A stretch of DNA of 64,000 nucleotides, taken from contig NC_050476.1 of NCBI RefSeq assembly GCF_013373865.1, positions 13,001,197 to 13,065,196 on the forward strand. Reading direction: 5' to 3'. The translations under genes were made by a program, and so were the position numbers. The DNA is from Monomorium pharaonis. Lineage: Eukaryota; Arthropoda; Insecta; Hymenoptera; Formicidae. The notes beneath the pieces are model-generated. The model was given only the letters and a program-made list of their open reading frames with translations. It was not told the origin of the DNA and searched no databases. Shown piece by piece: positions 9,654 through 20,380 of the stretch; the first letter of the stretch is position 1; each line of letters starts with the position of its first letter.

Positions 9654-9680
9654 TTACATTAACGCAGTATATCGTAGCAT
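9654..9680 (-). promoter_or_regulatory. Env exon 1 with start codon and splice donor (nine-codon leader ORF if unspliced)
   Basis: An ATG at 9680-9678 opens a frame that stops within nine codons (TAA at 9654-9656) if not spliced. A strong donor (aat|gtaagt, exon end 9658) lies within it. Splicing to 3585 keeps the frame open into env. The same ATG would act as a short upstream ORF on the genomic RNA, ahead of the gag start at 9541, and could modulate gag translation. Confidence 0.65.
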
Positions 9681-9978
9681 GTTGTCGTCCGTCGTTTCGC
9701 CGCTTGGCTGGTGAATCACGATGCGGTAGGTCGGTGTCTTCTCCGATTACGCCGCTATCGCTGTTGCGCTGTCCGATGGCGGAGCTCTGGCTCGATGGCT
9801 GTCTTCCTTGCTGGATCTCGGGTCCGCAGATCAGCTGATCGGCTCGGCTGCGTGGTGCAGAATCTTTGGCGAGTTTAGTTCGCTCTGATCGGCTTCCGCT
9901 CTTTTCCCTTTTTAGCTGTTCTCTTCTAGACTCTGCGTCTGTTAGGGAGTACTTTCCTTGTAGGTTCTTCGGCAGTGG

Positions 9979-9996
9979 ATCCCACCGCTGCCACCA
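9979..9996 (-). other. Primer binding site, tRNA-Leu type
   Basis: Four bases inside the 5' LTR the minus strand reads tggtggcagcggtgggat. By my recollection this is complementary over 18 nt to the 3' end of eukaryotic tRNA-Leu (ending ...atcccaccgctgccacca). Position and TGG start are as expected for minus-strand priming. Confidence 0.8.
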
Positions 9997-10000
9997 GATT

Positions 10001-10515
10001 TGTTGTGGCTCTTCTTAGATAAAGGGTCACAGGTTATAGGGATCGTCTGCCGATGCTCCTCGGGTCAGGTCTTCGAGAGATTATAGCCAGTTGTAGTATA
10101 AAGATATATATGTATATTTCTTTCTTAGTTACACTTGATAACTTATATATAATAATAAACCGTAACGAGTATTACAGGGTCAGCGACATACGTGCGTCGC
10201 TGTATACGGTATCGCAAAAGCCCGCTCGTTGTCTGTCCACTGGCGTATTTATACACCGGTTTTGGGCGTATGACCGCGGAAGGTACTTCCGCGGTCACTG
10301 GCCTTTAGACAGTGTATGTGCTTAGCCAGCAATTGCTGGCTATGCGGATTCTATCCCAAAATCAGATGATTTTGGGTGTTGAGTCTTAGGCAACCGGGTG
10401 TATTTCCCGGTGCGACGCCCGGTCTGTAGGCCGGGCGATGTCCGCGCGCGAGGTGTCATCTGACACCTACTATCGCTTGCAATAGGCCGTATGTGAGTGT
10501 GATGCACTCACAACA
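10001..10515 (-). repeat. 5' LTR of the env-bearing gypsy element
   Basis: 515 bp, tgttgtgg ... cacaaca on the + strand, bounded by the primer site inside and the agtg target duplication (10516-10519) outside. It lies upstream of gag on the minus strand and so should hold the promoter. It is nearly identical to 409-925. Confidence 0.93.
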
Positions 10516-11906
10516 AGTGTAAAAAATTTATTCCTTTTTTTAATCGTATCTATCCCTTTTATTCTCAAAGGTTCTGTGCAATGGCTTTCCCTTACGTTTC
10601 TTCCCTTTCACAGAGACATCTCATTTAAGCATTCAGCAGAAATCAGTCATCATGTTCACATCCCACTTGCCTTGATATCGATGCTCCATCTCTTTAATGT
10701 CCTGATGAAATCTTTCTTCCTGTTCTTCAGTATAATCACCTATATTTTTTGGGAAGTAGTCGATATAAGAATCCAAGAAATGCAACTTAAGATTCATTAA
10801 GCAACCTAGTTTTCTATAGTTCTCCATCATTTCTGCCACCCTTTCTCTGTAATCTTGACTTTTGTAGTTTCCTAGAAAATTATCTGTGACACTTTTATAA
10901 CTCAGCCATGCTGCTCTTTCGTCTTCATTTGGTGACAAAATTGTCGTCTCTCAACATTTTACGTATTTGAAGTCCATCGAAAACTTTTTTCCGCAATTTT
11001 GCATCAGAGAGGTTGGGAAATTCTTCTTGCAAATACTGGTAGCATTCACCTTTTTTATTCAGAGCTTTCACCCATTGTTTTATGAATTTTAATTTGATAT
11101 GAAGAGGTGGAAGAACTTTTGAAAGCTCAACTAACGGTTCTTTTATGATGTTTTTATACCCAAGTCTCAAAGACGTCCTTATCGGCCATTCTTTTCTTAT
11201 GTAATTGTTTGTTTGATCTCTACTATCCGATTCACATAGGAAGAACAGATTTTTTGTGTAATCTGATTGTTGACCCAATAATATGGTGAGAATTTTCAGA
11301 TACCCACAGATTTGCCATTTATGTTCTTGTGTATTTAATTTTTTCAAGAACTGTTTTCAGATTTGTGTTCTTACTCTTCTTTTATCACTACCAAGTGCGC
11401 TACAGGAATGGAGGTATATACATTGGTATTGTGCAGCAATACTGCTTTCAAGCTTTCCTTAGAAGAATTGATGAATAGTCTCCACTCATCAGACTTGTAA
11501 CATCCAGGTTTCAGTTTGTTAACTAATCCAAACATTTGAGAATAAAAGAGTTATATATAATAAAAAAGGGAGTGAATTTTCTACGCTATTTATTCACAGA
11601 AACTTGGATTTGTCATATCTATTGAATTTTCCTCGGATAATGTGGTTACGCAAGCTTGCACGCTCTGGATATATTTGTGACCTAAACTGCTTTTACAAGG
11701 TTTTTTTCTGAGGTTAAGAAAAAATGTGCCAATTCAGAAATTCTGACCTTGAAATTGGATTCAGCGGGTGAAAACACAAAAAATGGACTAGTCTAATCCG
11801 CTGGACTAACATTTAAAAAAAATTTTTTTTAAGTTAGGAAAAAATGAACCAATTCAACAATTCTGATTTTAAATTTGGATTGAGCGGGTCAAAATCCATG
11901 AGAATA
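10516..11906 (-). mobile_element. DNA transposon copy A, transposase remnant and right arm
   Basis: Continues copy A after the gypsy insertion. Minus-strand fragments at 10633-10938 and 10925-11347 match the transposase encoded at 17725-18966 (for example NFLGNYKSQDYRERVAEMMENY and the SDYTKN ... CESDSRDQTN segment). The two pieces are in different frames. The 5' part of the transposase is absent: matching sequence stops near 11540 and runs straight into the arm sequence (gggagtgaattttctacgct). The copy at 31523-33772 has the same junction, so both come from one internally deleted ancestor. The satellite-like arm (11640-11905) is then cut by a mariner. Confidence 0.8.
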
Positions 11907-13191
11907 CCAGATATGTAAATATGAAACCGGAATTTTTGTATAGAAAATGTATGTTTATTGTATGAAAATGATAAAAAATATTTTATTCGAAGTATTTCCC
12001 ACCACTAGCTGTACATTTTTCCTATCTCTCTGACAATTTGTGGATGTCACTCCAAAAAAACTGTTCCTCTTTTGAGGCAAACCAATCATCGAGCTATTTG
12101 CGTACATTTTCATAAGATGTGAAGCGCTACTCAGCAAGTGCTTGTCCGATCGATGCAAATAAGTAATAATCGGATGAAGCCAAGTCGGATGGTGAGTAAG
12201 CCGCATGCGTAAGTATATCCCAACCAAACGTCTCAATCGTTTCCTTGACCGGTTTTGCTGTGTGTGATGGTGCATTATTATAAAGCAAAATCACTTTGTG
12301 TTGCCTTTTTTGATATTCTTGTCGTTTTTCACGCAAAGCTTGATTCAAATCGATCATTTGTTGTCGGCAGCCTTCAGTATTAACGGTTTCGCCAGGTTGT
12401 AGTAGCTTATAATAGATCACACCCTTCTGATTCCACCAAACACAGAGAATTGTCTTCCGTCCATAGCGATTTGGCCTTGCAGTCGACGTCGATGGTTTGC
12501 CTGGAGTTACCCATGATCTTTTACGCTTAGAATTCTAAAAATATATCCAATTTTAATCGCCAGTCACAATTCGATGGAGAAATGACTTTCTTTTGTACCT
12601 GGCGAACAGCATTTCACAAGTGGTTTTTCGGTTTTCCTGCTGTCTTTCATTCAGTTCATGTGGAACCCATTTTCCCATCTTCTAGATCTTTCCCATGGCT
12701 TTCAAACGTATGGAGACGACTTCTTGTGTCACATTTAATTGATCAGCGAGTTGTTGTTGTTGTGTCATTCTCATCCAACAACGCTTGCAATTCGCTGCGT
12801 TCAAACTTTTTCAGTGGTCTTCTACGTTCTTCGTTTCTCACGTCAAAATCGTCACTTTTGAATTTTTTAAACCACTCAAAGCACTGTGATTTACCAAAAG
12901 CATACTTACCGTAAGCTTCGACAAGCATTCGATGCGATTCTACAGCAGTTTTCTTCAAATGGTAACAGAAAATCGATGCTGTTCGCAAATCGTAGTTTTC
13001 AGACACAAAATTCGACATGTTCAACGCTATTAAAAACTATGATGTTGTATAAAACTTGTATTGTTGTGAGTTGAAAATCTTTATCAAATGTCAAAGTAAG
13101 AAAATGGCGCCAATGACGCGGTTTGATGGTAACTACATTGACAGCTAGCGCTATCTATGGGCAAATTTCGGTTTCATATTTACAGACCTGA
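11907..13191 (-). mobile_element. Mariner element (dead), 1285 bp
   Basis: Flanked by TA on both sides (11905-11906 and 13192-13193). Inverted ends share about 20 of the first 23 bases (cagatatgtaaatatgaaaccg type). Removing it restores the host repeat gaatagactagtctgg, which proves the insertion. On the minus strand the transposase survives in pieces: the helix-turn-helix N-terminus (12743-13024) with NYDLRTASIF and KSQCFEWFKKF, then frames at 12127-12420 and 11955-12275 with QKRQHKVILL. It is inactive: the first catalytic block has a stop where TGDEKW is expected, the second catalytic Asp is Asn (YNNAPSH), and frames shift repeatedly. Confidence 0.92.
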
Positions 13192-13240
13192 TAGACTAGT
13201 CTGGTCCGCCGAACCAACCACTTTTCTTTGTGTGCCTGTG
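13192..13240. mobile_element. DNA transposon copy A, right terminus
   Basis: The last 48 bp read tagactagtctggtccgccgaacc ... tttgtgtgcctgtg and match the right terminus of the complete copy at 19684-19731. This ends copy A; flanking DNA (taattaatatt) is AT-rich. Confidence 0.8.
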
Positions 13241-13649
13241 TAATTAATATTATTGTAAATTACACTATCGTTTTGGCCATAAAAAAACGAAGAGGTTCAT
13301 GTAGCACAATATTGATTTCAAATTATTTATTTATTGCAGCACGTTTGGACACGAGGGAATAAAATATATTTTTAACCCGGTAAAACGTTTGAAGTCGAAA
13401 AATGTAGATATATCACTCTAAGGTTAAAAAAAAGATTATTTTTTTCTTAATCCTTTAAAAACAAATGGACACTTTTTCTATACATTTTTCATCGCCATAA
13501 TTTTTTATGTTACAACGGAAAAAAATTGTATGAAGGTCATTCCTTATATTCAGGGTTGCTTTTTCAGATGTAGTTGAATTTTGAAAATTCCATTTGTTCA
13601 AAAGTTTCAACTCAATTTTCAACGAAATATTGAAATTTTCAGGAATTGT
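13241..13649. other. No gene seen
   Basis: AT-rich sequence with poly-A/T runs between the end of transposon copy A and a large foldback repeat. No open frame, splice structure or recognisable element. Confidence 0.6.
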
Positions 13650-14685
13650 TTTTCATGAAGGGCATAGCGGAATAAGCAGATGAAATCTGCCCCCGCATTA
13701 ATCGAGCTCAAATTGATCATTAGTTGGCATTCTTGAGATGTAAAACTTCCCCAAAAATTAGCTACAAAATTGCATTTTTTGGGAAGTTATGGAGGGGGAA
13801 AGAAAAATTAAAAAAGTGGGTTTTTTCGAAAATGGTTGAATTTTAATGAAAAAAATATATGTTGTAAACATCTTTTAGGCAAATTTAAGAAAATTTTAAG
13901 TAATTTTTGTGATAAAAAAAACCTGATTAAAAAATTTTTGAATCTTTTATGAATTTTTTGGGGTGATAGTTCTAAAATATCACTTTTATATTTTCACAAA
14001 AACATCTCTAGATTTTCTTCTTAAACACGTATTTTAATCAAATCAATCGGAGTGGTGGAACATGATTAAAAATAATAATTCACACTCCGCCGCCGTGCCG
14101 CGCCGCGCCGGCTAGGCGACCGCGCCGTGGCGCACGGCGATTGTTGTCATGTTGACCTTACATACTAGTTGCAATGTTGCAATGTTTAGTTGACAAGGAA
14201 AATTATGATACAATAATATAAAATATAATAATACATATAATATTTTCAGGACGTCTACCGTTAGCCTATAAAACTTATCGTTTCGGCAGTTTACCACGAG
14301 GAGATTGCAGTACGTTTTTAAATTCCAATTTTTCTTAGCAACTAAATATTGCAACACTGCAACTAGTATGTAAGTTTAACATGACAACAATCACCGTGCG
14401 CCGCGGCGCGGCGCGGCATGGCGGCGCGGTGTGAATTATTATTTTTAACCATGTTCCACTACTCCGATTAATTTGAAAAAAATACGTGTTAAAGAAGAAA
14501 ATCTAGAAATGTTTTTGTGAAAATACAAAAGTGGTATCTCAAAACAATCATTCCATAAAAAATTCTAATTTTTGGGGAAGTTATACATCTCAAAAGTGCC
14601 TACTAATAATATCAATTTGAGCTCGATTAGAGCGGAGACAGATTTCACCTGCTTATTCCGCTATACCCTTTATAATTTATTTCAT
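13650..14685. repeat. Large foldback repeat 1 with GC-rich inner arms
   Basis: The segment at 13660-13770 (gggcatagcggaataagcag ... gatgtaaaacttcccc) recurs inverted at 14570-14680. Inner arms also pair: GC-rich blocks at 14092-14143 and 14396-14432 (runs of cgccgcg) and aacatgacaacaat / attgttgtcatgtt. The centre (about 14190-14330) is unpaired AT-rich DNA. No coding content. It looks like a non-autonomous foldback or MITE-type element; superfamily unknown and no duplication identified. Confidence 0.75.
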
Positions 14686-14903
14686 TTATGAAAATCACCG
14701 AAATGTAGATATACCTCGTGTTATATGTCTAATGTGCTTTTGAAAGGCATGCAGCATTTTTTTAAAATCAAGATGATGGAAACAAAATAGAGGCACATAA
14801 GTGGACATTTCACGAATTTCCCTATTTCTGCTGAATTTTAATGTAGTTATAAATAAAAAATATAAAAGTTTTGCAGATTTCTTAAATCAAAATTATTTCT
14901 TTC

Positions 14904-15863
14904 AGGAAAAAATGGCTGATCCAAAATGACGGCTTAAAAGTCGTATCATGGTGGTAAAAAACCAATATTTGCTTTAAAAACGTGACTAATACGTTAAACT
15001 TAAACAAAAAGGTACTTTTCACAAATGCATGTGTATATATCTATGCAAGGATGTGTCTATATATATGTGCGTGTGCGCGTTTGCAATTATGCACTCACGG
15101 ATATATCTACTTTTTTTCGTTTCTTAGCCTTCTACAATGATAGCCGTTGTCCAAATCTTACCACAAGAAGATGAACGTGAATAAGATTTATTTGTGTTTT
15201 TGTTTTTTCTTTTGTTATTTTTTGTGTTTTTAATTTTTGTTTTTTTTGTACTTTTTATTTATTGAATATTTAGTTTTTATTTGTTGAATACGCAGTTTGT
15301 AAAAAAAAACATACTTCAAATGACTTTGCTATAAATATAACTAATTATTATCTGAAAAAAGCTAAAAAAAATAATGTACGATTTCACAAATTGGATAAAG
15401 TTGATAAAAAAAAGTATTATTCGAAAATAAAGAAAAAAATAAAACAGAATATATATAAACATATAAGTGAGAGAAAGATAAATATTCAACAAATAAAAAG
15501 GATTAAAAAACAAAAATTAAAAACACAAAAAATAAAAAAATAAAAACAAAAGCAAATCTTATTCACGTTCACTTTCTCGTGGTAAGATTCGGGCAACGGT
15601 TATGATTGTAACGGCAAAGAAACATAAAAAAATACATGTATTCATGAGTGCATAACTGCGAACGCACACGTATCTGTACGCACACGCGCGCATATATATA
15701 GACACATACTTGCATACATATATATACATGCATTTGTGAAAAACAACTACTTTTCGATTGGGTTCAATGGTATTAGTCAGATTTTCTACGCAAATGTTAG
15801 TTTTTTACCACCATGGTACGACTTTTGAGTCGCCATTTTAAATCAGCCATTTTTTTCTTGAAA
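14904..15863. repeat. Large foldback repeat 2
   Basis: Left arm from ttcaggaaaaaatggctgat (about 14901) is mirrored by the right arm ending atcagccatttttttcttgaa (about 15862). The arms extend some 420 bp, including gtcgtatcatggtggtaaaa and the g/tatata tracts with gcgtgtgcgcg. The centre near 15340-15420 is A/T-rich. It abuts the 3' remnant of the second gypsy element, so it may have inserted there or caused that element's truncation. Confidence 0.75.
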
Positions 15864-16347
15864 AAAAAAGAAGATTTTGGGCGCTGCTGCTGAAACTTGA
15901 GGAACTTCGGACAAGGGGGGAAAATAGCTTCCCGTGGCCCTGCCGTCCCGAAGGACTCCCCTAGTCCCCGCTTCGGCATTTGCCCTACGTTCCACGGAAA
16001 ACCACAGAGAGAAAACCGTGGGCAAAGCGGTCTTCTTTTTAAAAAAATATAGATTTCCAACAGCCAACCCAGTAAGGGTCCAAGAAGATAAACAAGAGAT
16101 CCATGCTTTCGCCAAAAGATCTCCTGCATTGGTTCCCTCCATCAGCATCAGAACTCCATCCAAGTCTTGAGTTTTCTTTTTCTCTCGAAGAAATCTACAA
16201 GAAATATTTCAACACAGAAAAACTGAAAAATTAAATTTCTTAACTATTCTAGTTCTCTGTTCTAATCCTAAGACAAGGTTCCGACTTCCAAAATTTAAAA
16301 CCCCTAAATACATCTTTCAGAAAAATGAGCGAGTCTATCAGCATGAA

Positions 16348-16831
16348 CTACTTTCTTTCTTTGCCTAGAAGATTTTTACAATAAACTACATCACCAAGCT
16401 TCTTAATTACAATGTAAGGGCCCTCCCAATTGCTTTGCAATTTGGGAGTTTTTCCTTGACTTCTTTGAGGATTAAACAACCAAACCTTCTGCCCCTCATG
16501 AAAGAAAACAAGTCTAGCTTTCCGATCATACCAAGCTTTAACGCGAGAAGACTTGATATCCATACGCTCTCTAACAATAGAATGTAACCCTTTTAATTTC
16601 CGTTTTAAATTTCTTACATATCCTATCAGACACTGTGCATCCTCATTAAATTCTGGTGGGCTCCCTCGTAAAAGATCCAAGGGCAATTTTAGATTTCGCG
16701 CCAAATACATCTCCGCAGGAGAGACTCCAGTAGTTTCATATCTTGAAGATCTATAAGCGAGAAGAAACATGGGAATCCAATAATCCCAATCTCTTTGTTT
16801 TCTGAAACAAATTTTGCAAGGTAATTAATAT
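16348..16831 (-). pseudogene. pol: Integrase C-terminal part of gypsy 2
   Basis: The open part (16348-16770) begins at the end of the catalytic core (PMFLLAYRSSRYETTGVSP) and continues through the helical linker and the C-terminal fold (WYDRKARLVFFHEGQKVWLFNPQR, WEGPYIVIKKLGD). Sequence between 16771 and the transposon at 16831 continues the core with a 1-nt frameshift. The matching N-terminal part is at 19769-20254. Nonfunctional. Confidence 0.85.
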
Positions 16832-19731
16832 CACAGGCACACAAAAAAAAAAGTGGTTGGTCCGGCGGACTAGACTAGTCAATCCTTATGTATTTCGACC
16901 CGCTGAATCCGAATCTGAAGTCAGAATTGAAAAGTTAGCTTGCATTTTCTAACCTCAAAAAAAAATTTTTTTTTAATGTTAGTCCGGCGGACCAGATTAG
17001 TCTATTCTTATGTATTTTGACCCGCTGAATCCGAATCCAATGTCAGAATTGCAAAGTTAGCTCGCATTTTCTAACCTCAAAAAAAAATTTTTTTTTAATG
17101 TTGGTCCGGCGGACCAGACTAGTCTATTCTTATGTATTTCGACCCGCTGAATCCGAATCCAATGTCAGAATTGCAAAGTTAGCTCGCATTTTCTAACCTC
17201 AAAAAAAATTTTTTTTTTAATGTTGGTCCGGCGAACCAGACTAGTCTATCCTTATGTATTTTGACCCGCTGAATCCAAATTCAAGGTCAGAATTGCTAAA
17301 TTGGCTCATTTTTTCCTAACCTCAAAAAAACATCTTATAAAAGCAGTTTAGGTCACAAATGTATAATCCGGAGCGTGCAGGCTTGCGTAACCACATTACC
17401 CGGGGAAAATTTAATACGTATGACAAGTTTGAGCTTCTGTGAATAAATAGCGTAGAAAATTCACTCCCTTTTTCTATTATATCTAACTCTTTTATTCTGG
17501 AAGGTTCTGTGCAATGGCTTTCTTTTACGTTTCTTCCCTTTCACAGAGACATCACGTTTGAGCGTCTAGCAGAAATCAGTCATTATGTTCACATCCCAAT
17601 TGCCTTGACATCGATGCTCCATCTCCTTGATGTCCTGATGAAATCTTTCTCCCTGTTCTCCACTATAACCACCCAAATTTTCTGGGAAGTAGTCGATATG
17701 AGAATCCAAAAAATGCAACTTAAGTCGAACGATGAAGTTATGGATACAAGTATTACTTCTGAACTCAATCGAAAAGAGATTGATGGAAGTTCGGAAGAAT
17801 CTGAGAGTGAAACTGAAAGCGAGACTAAAAGTTTAAGTAAATCAACTGATGGTGACTATGTTCCGTATAATATATCAAAAAAACCAGGAAAAATAACACA
17901 AGAGAAGGTGAACCATCTTGTTCGAGATTTGGATTTGCTCAAAGATGGAGCAGAGTTTTTGGCGTCCTGGTTGAAACACAATGCTAGAGAGGCGAAAAAT
18001 GTGAAAACCTCCTATTATCGTGACAGAGAAAGAGAATATCGGCAATATTTCTTTACAGATGAGGAACATTCATTAGTCTATTGTCACGATGTTATCGGAT
18101 TAATGAACAAACTGAAACCTGGATGTTACAAGTCTGATGAGTGGAGACTATTTATCGATTCTTCTAAGAGAAGCTTGAAAACAGTGTTGCTGCACAATAC
18201 TAATGTATATGCCTCCATTCCTGTAGCGCACTCGGTAGTGATAAAAGAAGAGTACACAAACTTGAAAACAGTTCTTGAAAAAATTAAATACACAGAACAT
18301 AAGTGGCAAATTTGTGGAGATCTAAAAATTCTCACCATATTATTGGGTCAACTATCAGATTACACAAAAAATCCATGCTTTCTATGTGAATGGGATAGTA
18401 GAGATCGAACAAACCATTACATTAGAAAAGAATGGCCGACAAGAACGTCTCTGCAACCTGGATCTAAAAATATCATAAATGAACCGTTAGTTGAGCCTTC
18501 AAAAGTTCTTCTTCCACCTCTCCATATCAAATTAGGACTCATGAAACAATGGGTGAAAGCTCTGAATAAAAATGGTGAATGCTACCAGTATTTACAAGAA
18601 AAATTTCCCAACATCTCTGATGCAAAATTGCGAGAAGGAATTTTTGATGGACCTCAAATACGTAAAATGTTGAGAGACGACAATTTTGTTACCAAAATGA
18701 ATGAAGATGAAAGAGCAGCATGGCTGAGTTTCAAAGGTGTCACAGAAAATTTTTTAGGAAACCACAAAAGTCAAGATTACAGACAAAAGGTGGCGGAAAT
18801 GATGGAGAACTATAAAAAACTAGGTTGCCTAATGAATCTTAAGTTGCATTTCTTAGATTCTCATATCGACTACTTCCCAGAAAATCTAGGTGATTATAGT
18901 GAAGAACAGGGAGAAAGATTTCATCAGGACATCAAGGAGATGGAGTTTCGATATCAAGGCAAATGAGATGTGAATATGATGGCTGATTTCTGCTGGACGC
19001 TCAAACGTGATGTCTCTGCGAAAGGGAAGAAACGTAAGAGAAAGCCATTGCACAGAACCTTCCAGAATAAAAGAGTTAGATATAATAGAAAAAGGGAGTG
19101 AATTTTCTACGCTATTTATTCACAGAAGCTCAAACTTGTCATACGTATTAAATTTTCCCCGGGTAATGTGGTTACGCAAGCCTGCACGCTCCGGATTATA
19201 CATTTGTGACCTAAACTGCTTTTATAAGATGTTTTTTTGAGGTTAGGAAAAAATGAGCCAATTTAGCAATTCTGACCTTGAATTTGGATTCAGCGGGTCA
19301 AAATACATAAAAATAGATTAGTCTGGTCCGCCGGACTAACGTTAAAAAAAAATTTTTTTTGAGGTTAGGAAAAAATGAGTCATTTTAGCAATTCTGACCT
19401 TGGATTTGGATTCAGCGGGTCAAAATACATAAGGATAGACTAGTCTGGTTCGCCGGACCAACATTAAAAAAAAAATTTTTTTTTAAGGTTAGGAAATGCG
19501 AGCTAACTTTGCAATTCTGACATTGGATTCGGATTCAGCGGGTCGAAATACATAAGAATAGACTAGTCTGGTCCGCCGGACTAACATTAAAAAAAAATTT
19601 TTTTTTGAGGTTAGAAAATGCGAGCTAACTTTGCAATTCTGACTTCAGATTCGGATTCAGCGGGTCGAAATACATAAGGATTGACTAGTCTAGTCCGCCG
19701 GACCAACCACTTTTTTTTGTGTGTGCCTGTG
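16832..19731 (+). mobile_element. DNA transposon copy B (complete), superfamily not recognised
   Basis: 2.9-kb element inserted in the integrase of gypsy 2. Ends are inverted: cacaggcacacaaaa at left, tttgtgtgtgcctgtg at right. The arms are very long (16832-17724 and 18838-19731, about 893 bp). Each has four satellite-like units of about 115 bp with rccggcggaccagactagtc cores, then a unique stretch, then an inverted copy of the transposase 3' end. The single coding region lies between. Flanks are AT-rich; I could not settle the target-site duplication. Partial copies at 1-13240 and 31523-33772 share ends and coding sequence. Confidence 0.85.
17740..18966 (+). CDS. Putative DDE-type transposase of DNA transposon B
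   Basis: I do not recognise the superfamily. The open frame runs back to 17509, but the first 72 codons are the reverse complement of the transposase's own 3' end, so I start at the first ATG after that junction. Order: acidic Ser/Glu-rich segment (SSEESESETESETKS), a Lys-rich region, then a conserved-looking core. Candidate catalytic acids are D in LFIDSSKRSL, D in ICGDLKIL and E in EEQGERFHQD, an RNase H-fold spacing by inference. CFLCEWDSRDR may bind zinc. It ends in a TGA exactly where the other copies have a Trp codon (KWDVNMM in the 32569-33015 fragment), so the product is truncated by about 40 residues. Confidence 0.6.
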   Translation: MDTSITSELNRKEIDGSSEESESETESETKSLSKSTDGDYVPYNISKKPGKITQEKVNHLVRDLDLLKDGAEFLASWLKHNAREAKNVKTSYYRDREREYRQYFFTDEEHSLVYCHDVIGLMNKLKPGCYKSDEWRLFIDSSKRSLKTVLLHNTNVYASIPVAHSVVIKEEYTNLKTVLEKIKYTEHKWQICGDLKILTILLGQLSDYTKNPCFLCEWDSRDRTNHYIRKEWPTRTSLQPGSKNIINEPLVEPSKVLLPPLHIKLGLMKQWVKALNKNGECYQYLQEKFPNISDAKLREGIFDGPQIRKMLRDDNFVTKMNEDERAAWLSFKGVTENFLGNHKSQDYRQKVAEMMENYKKLGCLMNLKLHFLDSHIDYFPENLGDYSEEQGERFHQDIKEMEFRYQGK

Positions 19732-19768
19732 TAATTGTTTGATGCTGACGCTCCACCTGACCGTCAGA

Positions 19769-20254
19769 CTAAGGATAGAGAGAGGTAGTTCTTGTCTTCC
19801 AGCTCCCTAAAAGAACCACAAGTTTCAAAAAAAGTTTTGACTCGAAATTCCTTCCCTGATTTGTATGAATCTCTAAGGAAACTCCTTGCCTGGAAATCAC
19901 CTGATTGACAAAAATTTCCGCTACAGTTTTTGCCCTAATGTTCTTAAGAGGGAAGGCTTCCACCCATTTAGTGAAGCAATCGACGATAACGAGCAAATAT
20001 TTATTTCCGGCTTTAGAAGAAGGCAAAGGTCCCAAAATATCCATTTGAACTCGAATAAATGGAGCTCCCACATTATAAACTTGTAAGGGAGATCTCTCTT
20101 TTCCCGAAGGACCTCTCTTGGAAATGCAGACCTTGCAGGTTTGACACCACTCCTCAACGTCTTGTTTGCAAGTAGCCCAGAAAAACCGCTTCCGGATTCT
20201 ATCTAGAGTTTTATTGACGCCAAAATGTCCTCCCGTTGAAGAGTCATGAGCCAA
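19769..20254 (-). pseudogene. pol: Integrase N-terminal part of gypsy 2
   Basis: Contains the HHCC zinc domain (HDSSTGGHFG ... CQTCKVC) and the start of the catalytic core (VQMDILGPLPSS). The second catalytic position reads HTNQGRN, with Asn where Asp is expected. A TAG at the end (19769-19771) replaces the codon normally before SDGQVE; the frame continues past it to the transposon boundary at 19731. Confidence 0.88.
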
Positions 20255-20380
20255 AATTTGAGTTACTCGCCTACGAGGGACTATAAGTTGAAGAACATTG
20301 GATTTAAGATTAGGGGCCGTCCACCTTCTATATAAAATTCCATTCTTTAAACTTACGGCGTCCCAATAATTCCAATAAAT

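Larger units (their letters stand above)
409..10515 (-). mobile_element. Ty3/gypsy errantivirus-type retroelement with env
   Basis: Nearly complete element read on the minus strand: 5' LTR 10001-10515, tRNA-Leu type primer site, gag, protease, reverse transcriptase, RNase H, integrase, env, polypurine tract, 3' LTR 409-925. The two LTRs differ by about six substitutions and one 2-bp indel by eye, so insertion is fairly recent. Target duplication is agtg. Breaks are few: a frameshift inside gag (about 8830-8940), an in-frame UGA between gag-pro and pol (7122-7124) and an amber in RNase H (5832-5834). Two further reading frames (1061-1483 and, antisense, 3863-4315) are unusual for the group. 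The element interrupts DNA transposon copy A. Confidence 0.93.

Noticed and set aside
15797..16170. Overlapping frames downstream of gypsy 2 integrase as an env gene
   Set aside because: Short, mutually overlapping on both strands, no signal peptide, fusion peptide or membrane anchor.
17509..17724. N-terminal 72 codons of the long + strand frame in transposon copy B
   Set aside because: They are the reverse complement of the transposase's own 3' end (18838-19060), so the open frame here is an accident of the inverted duplication.
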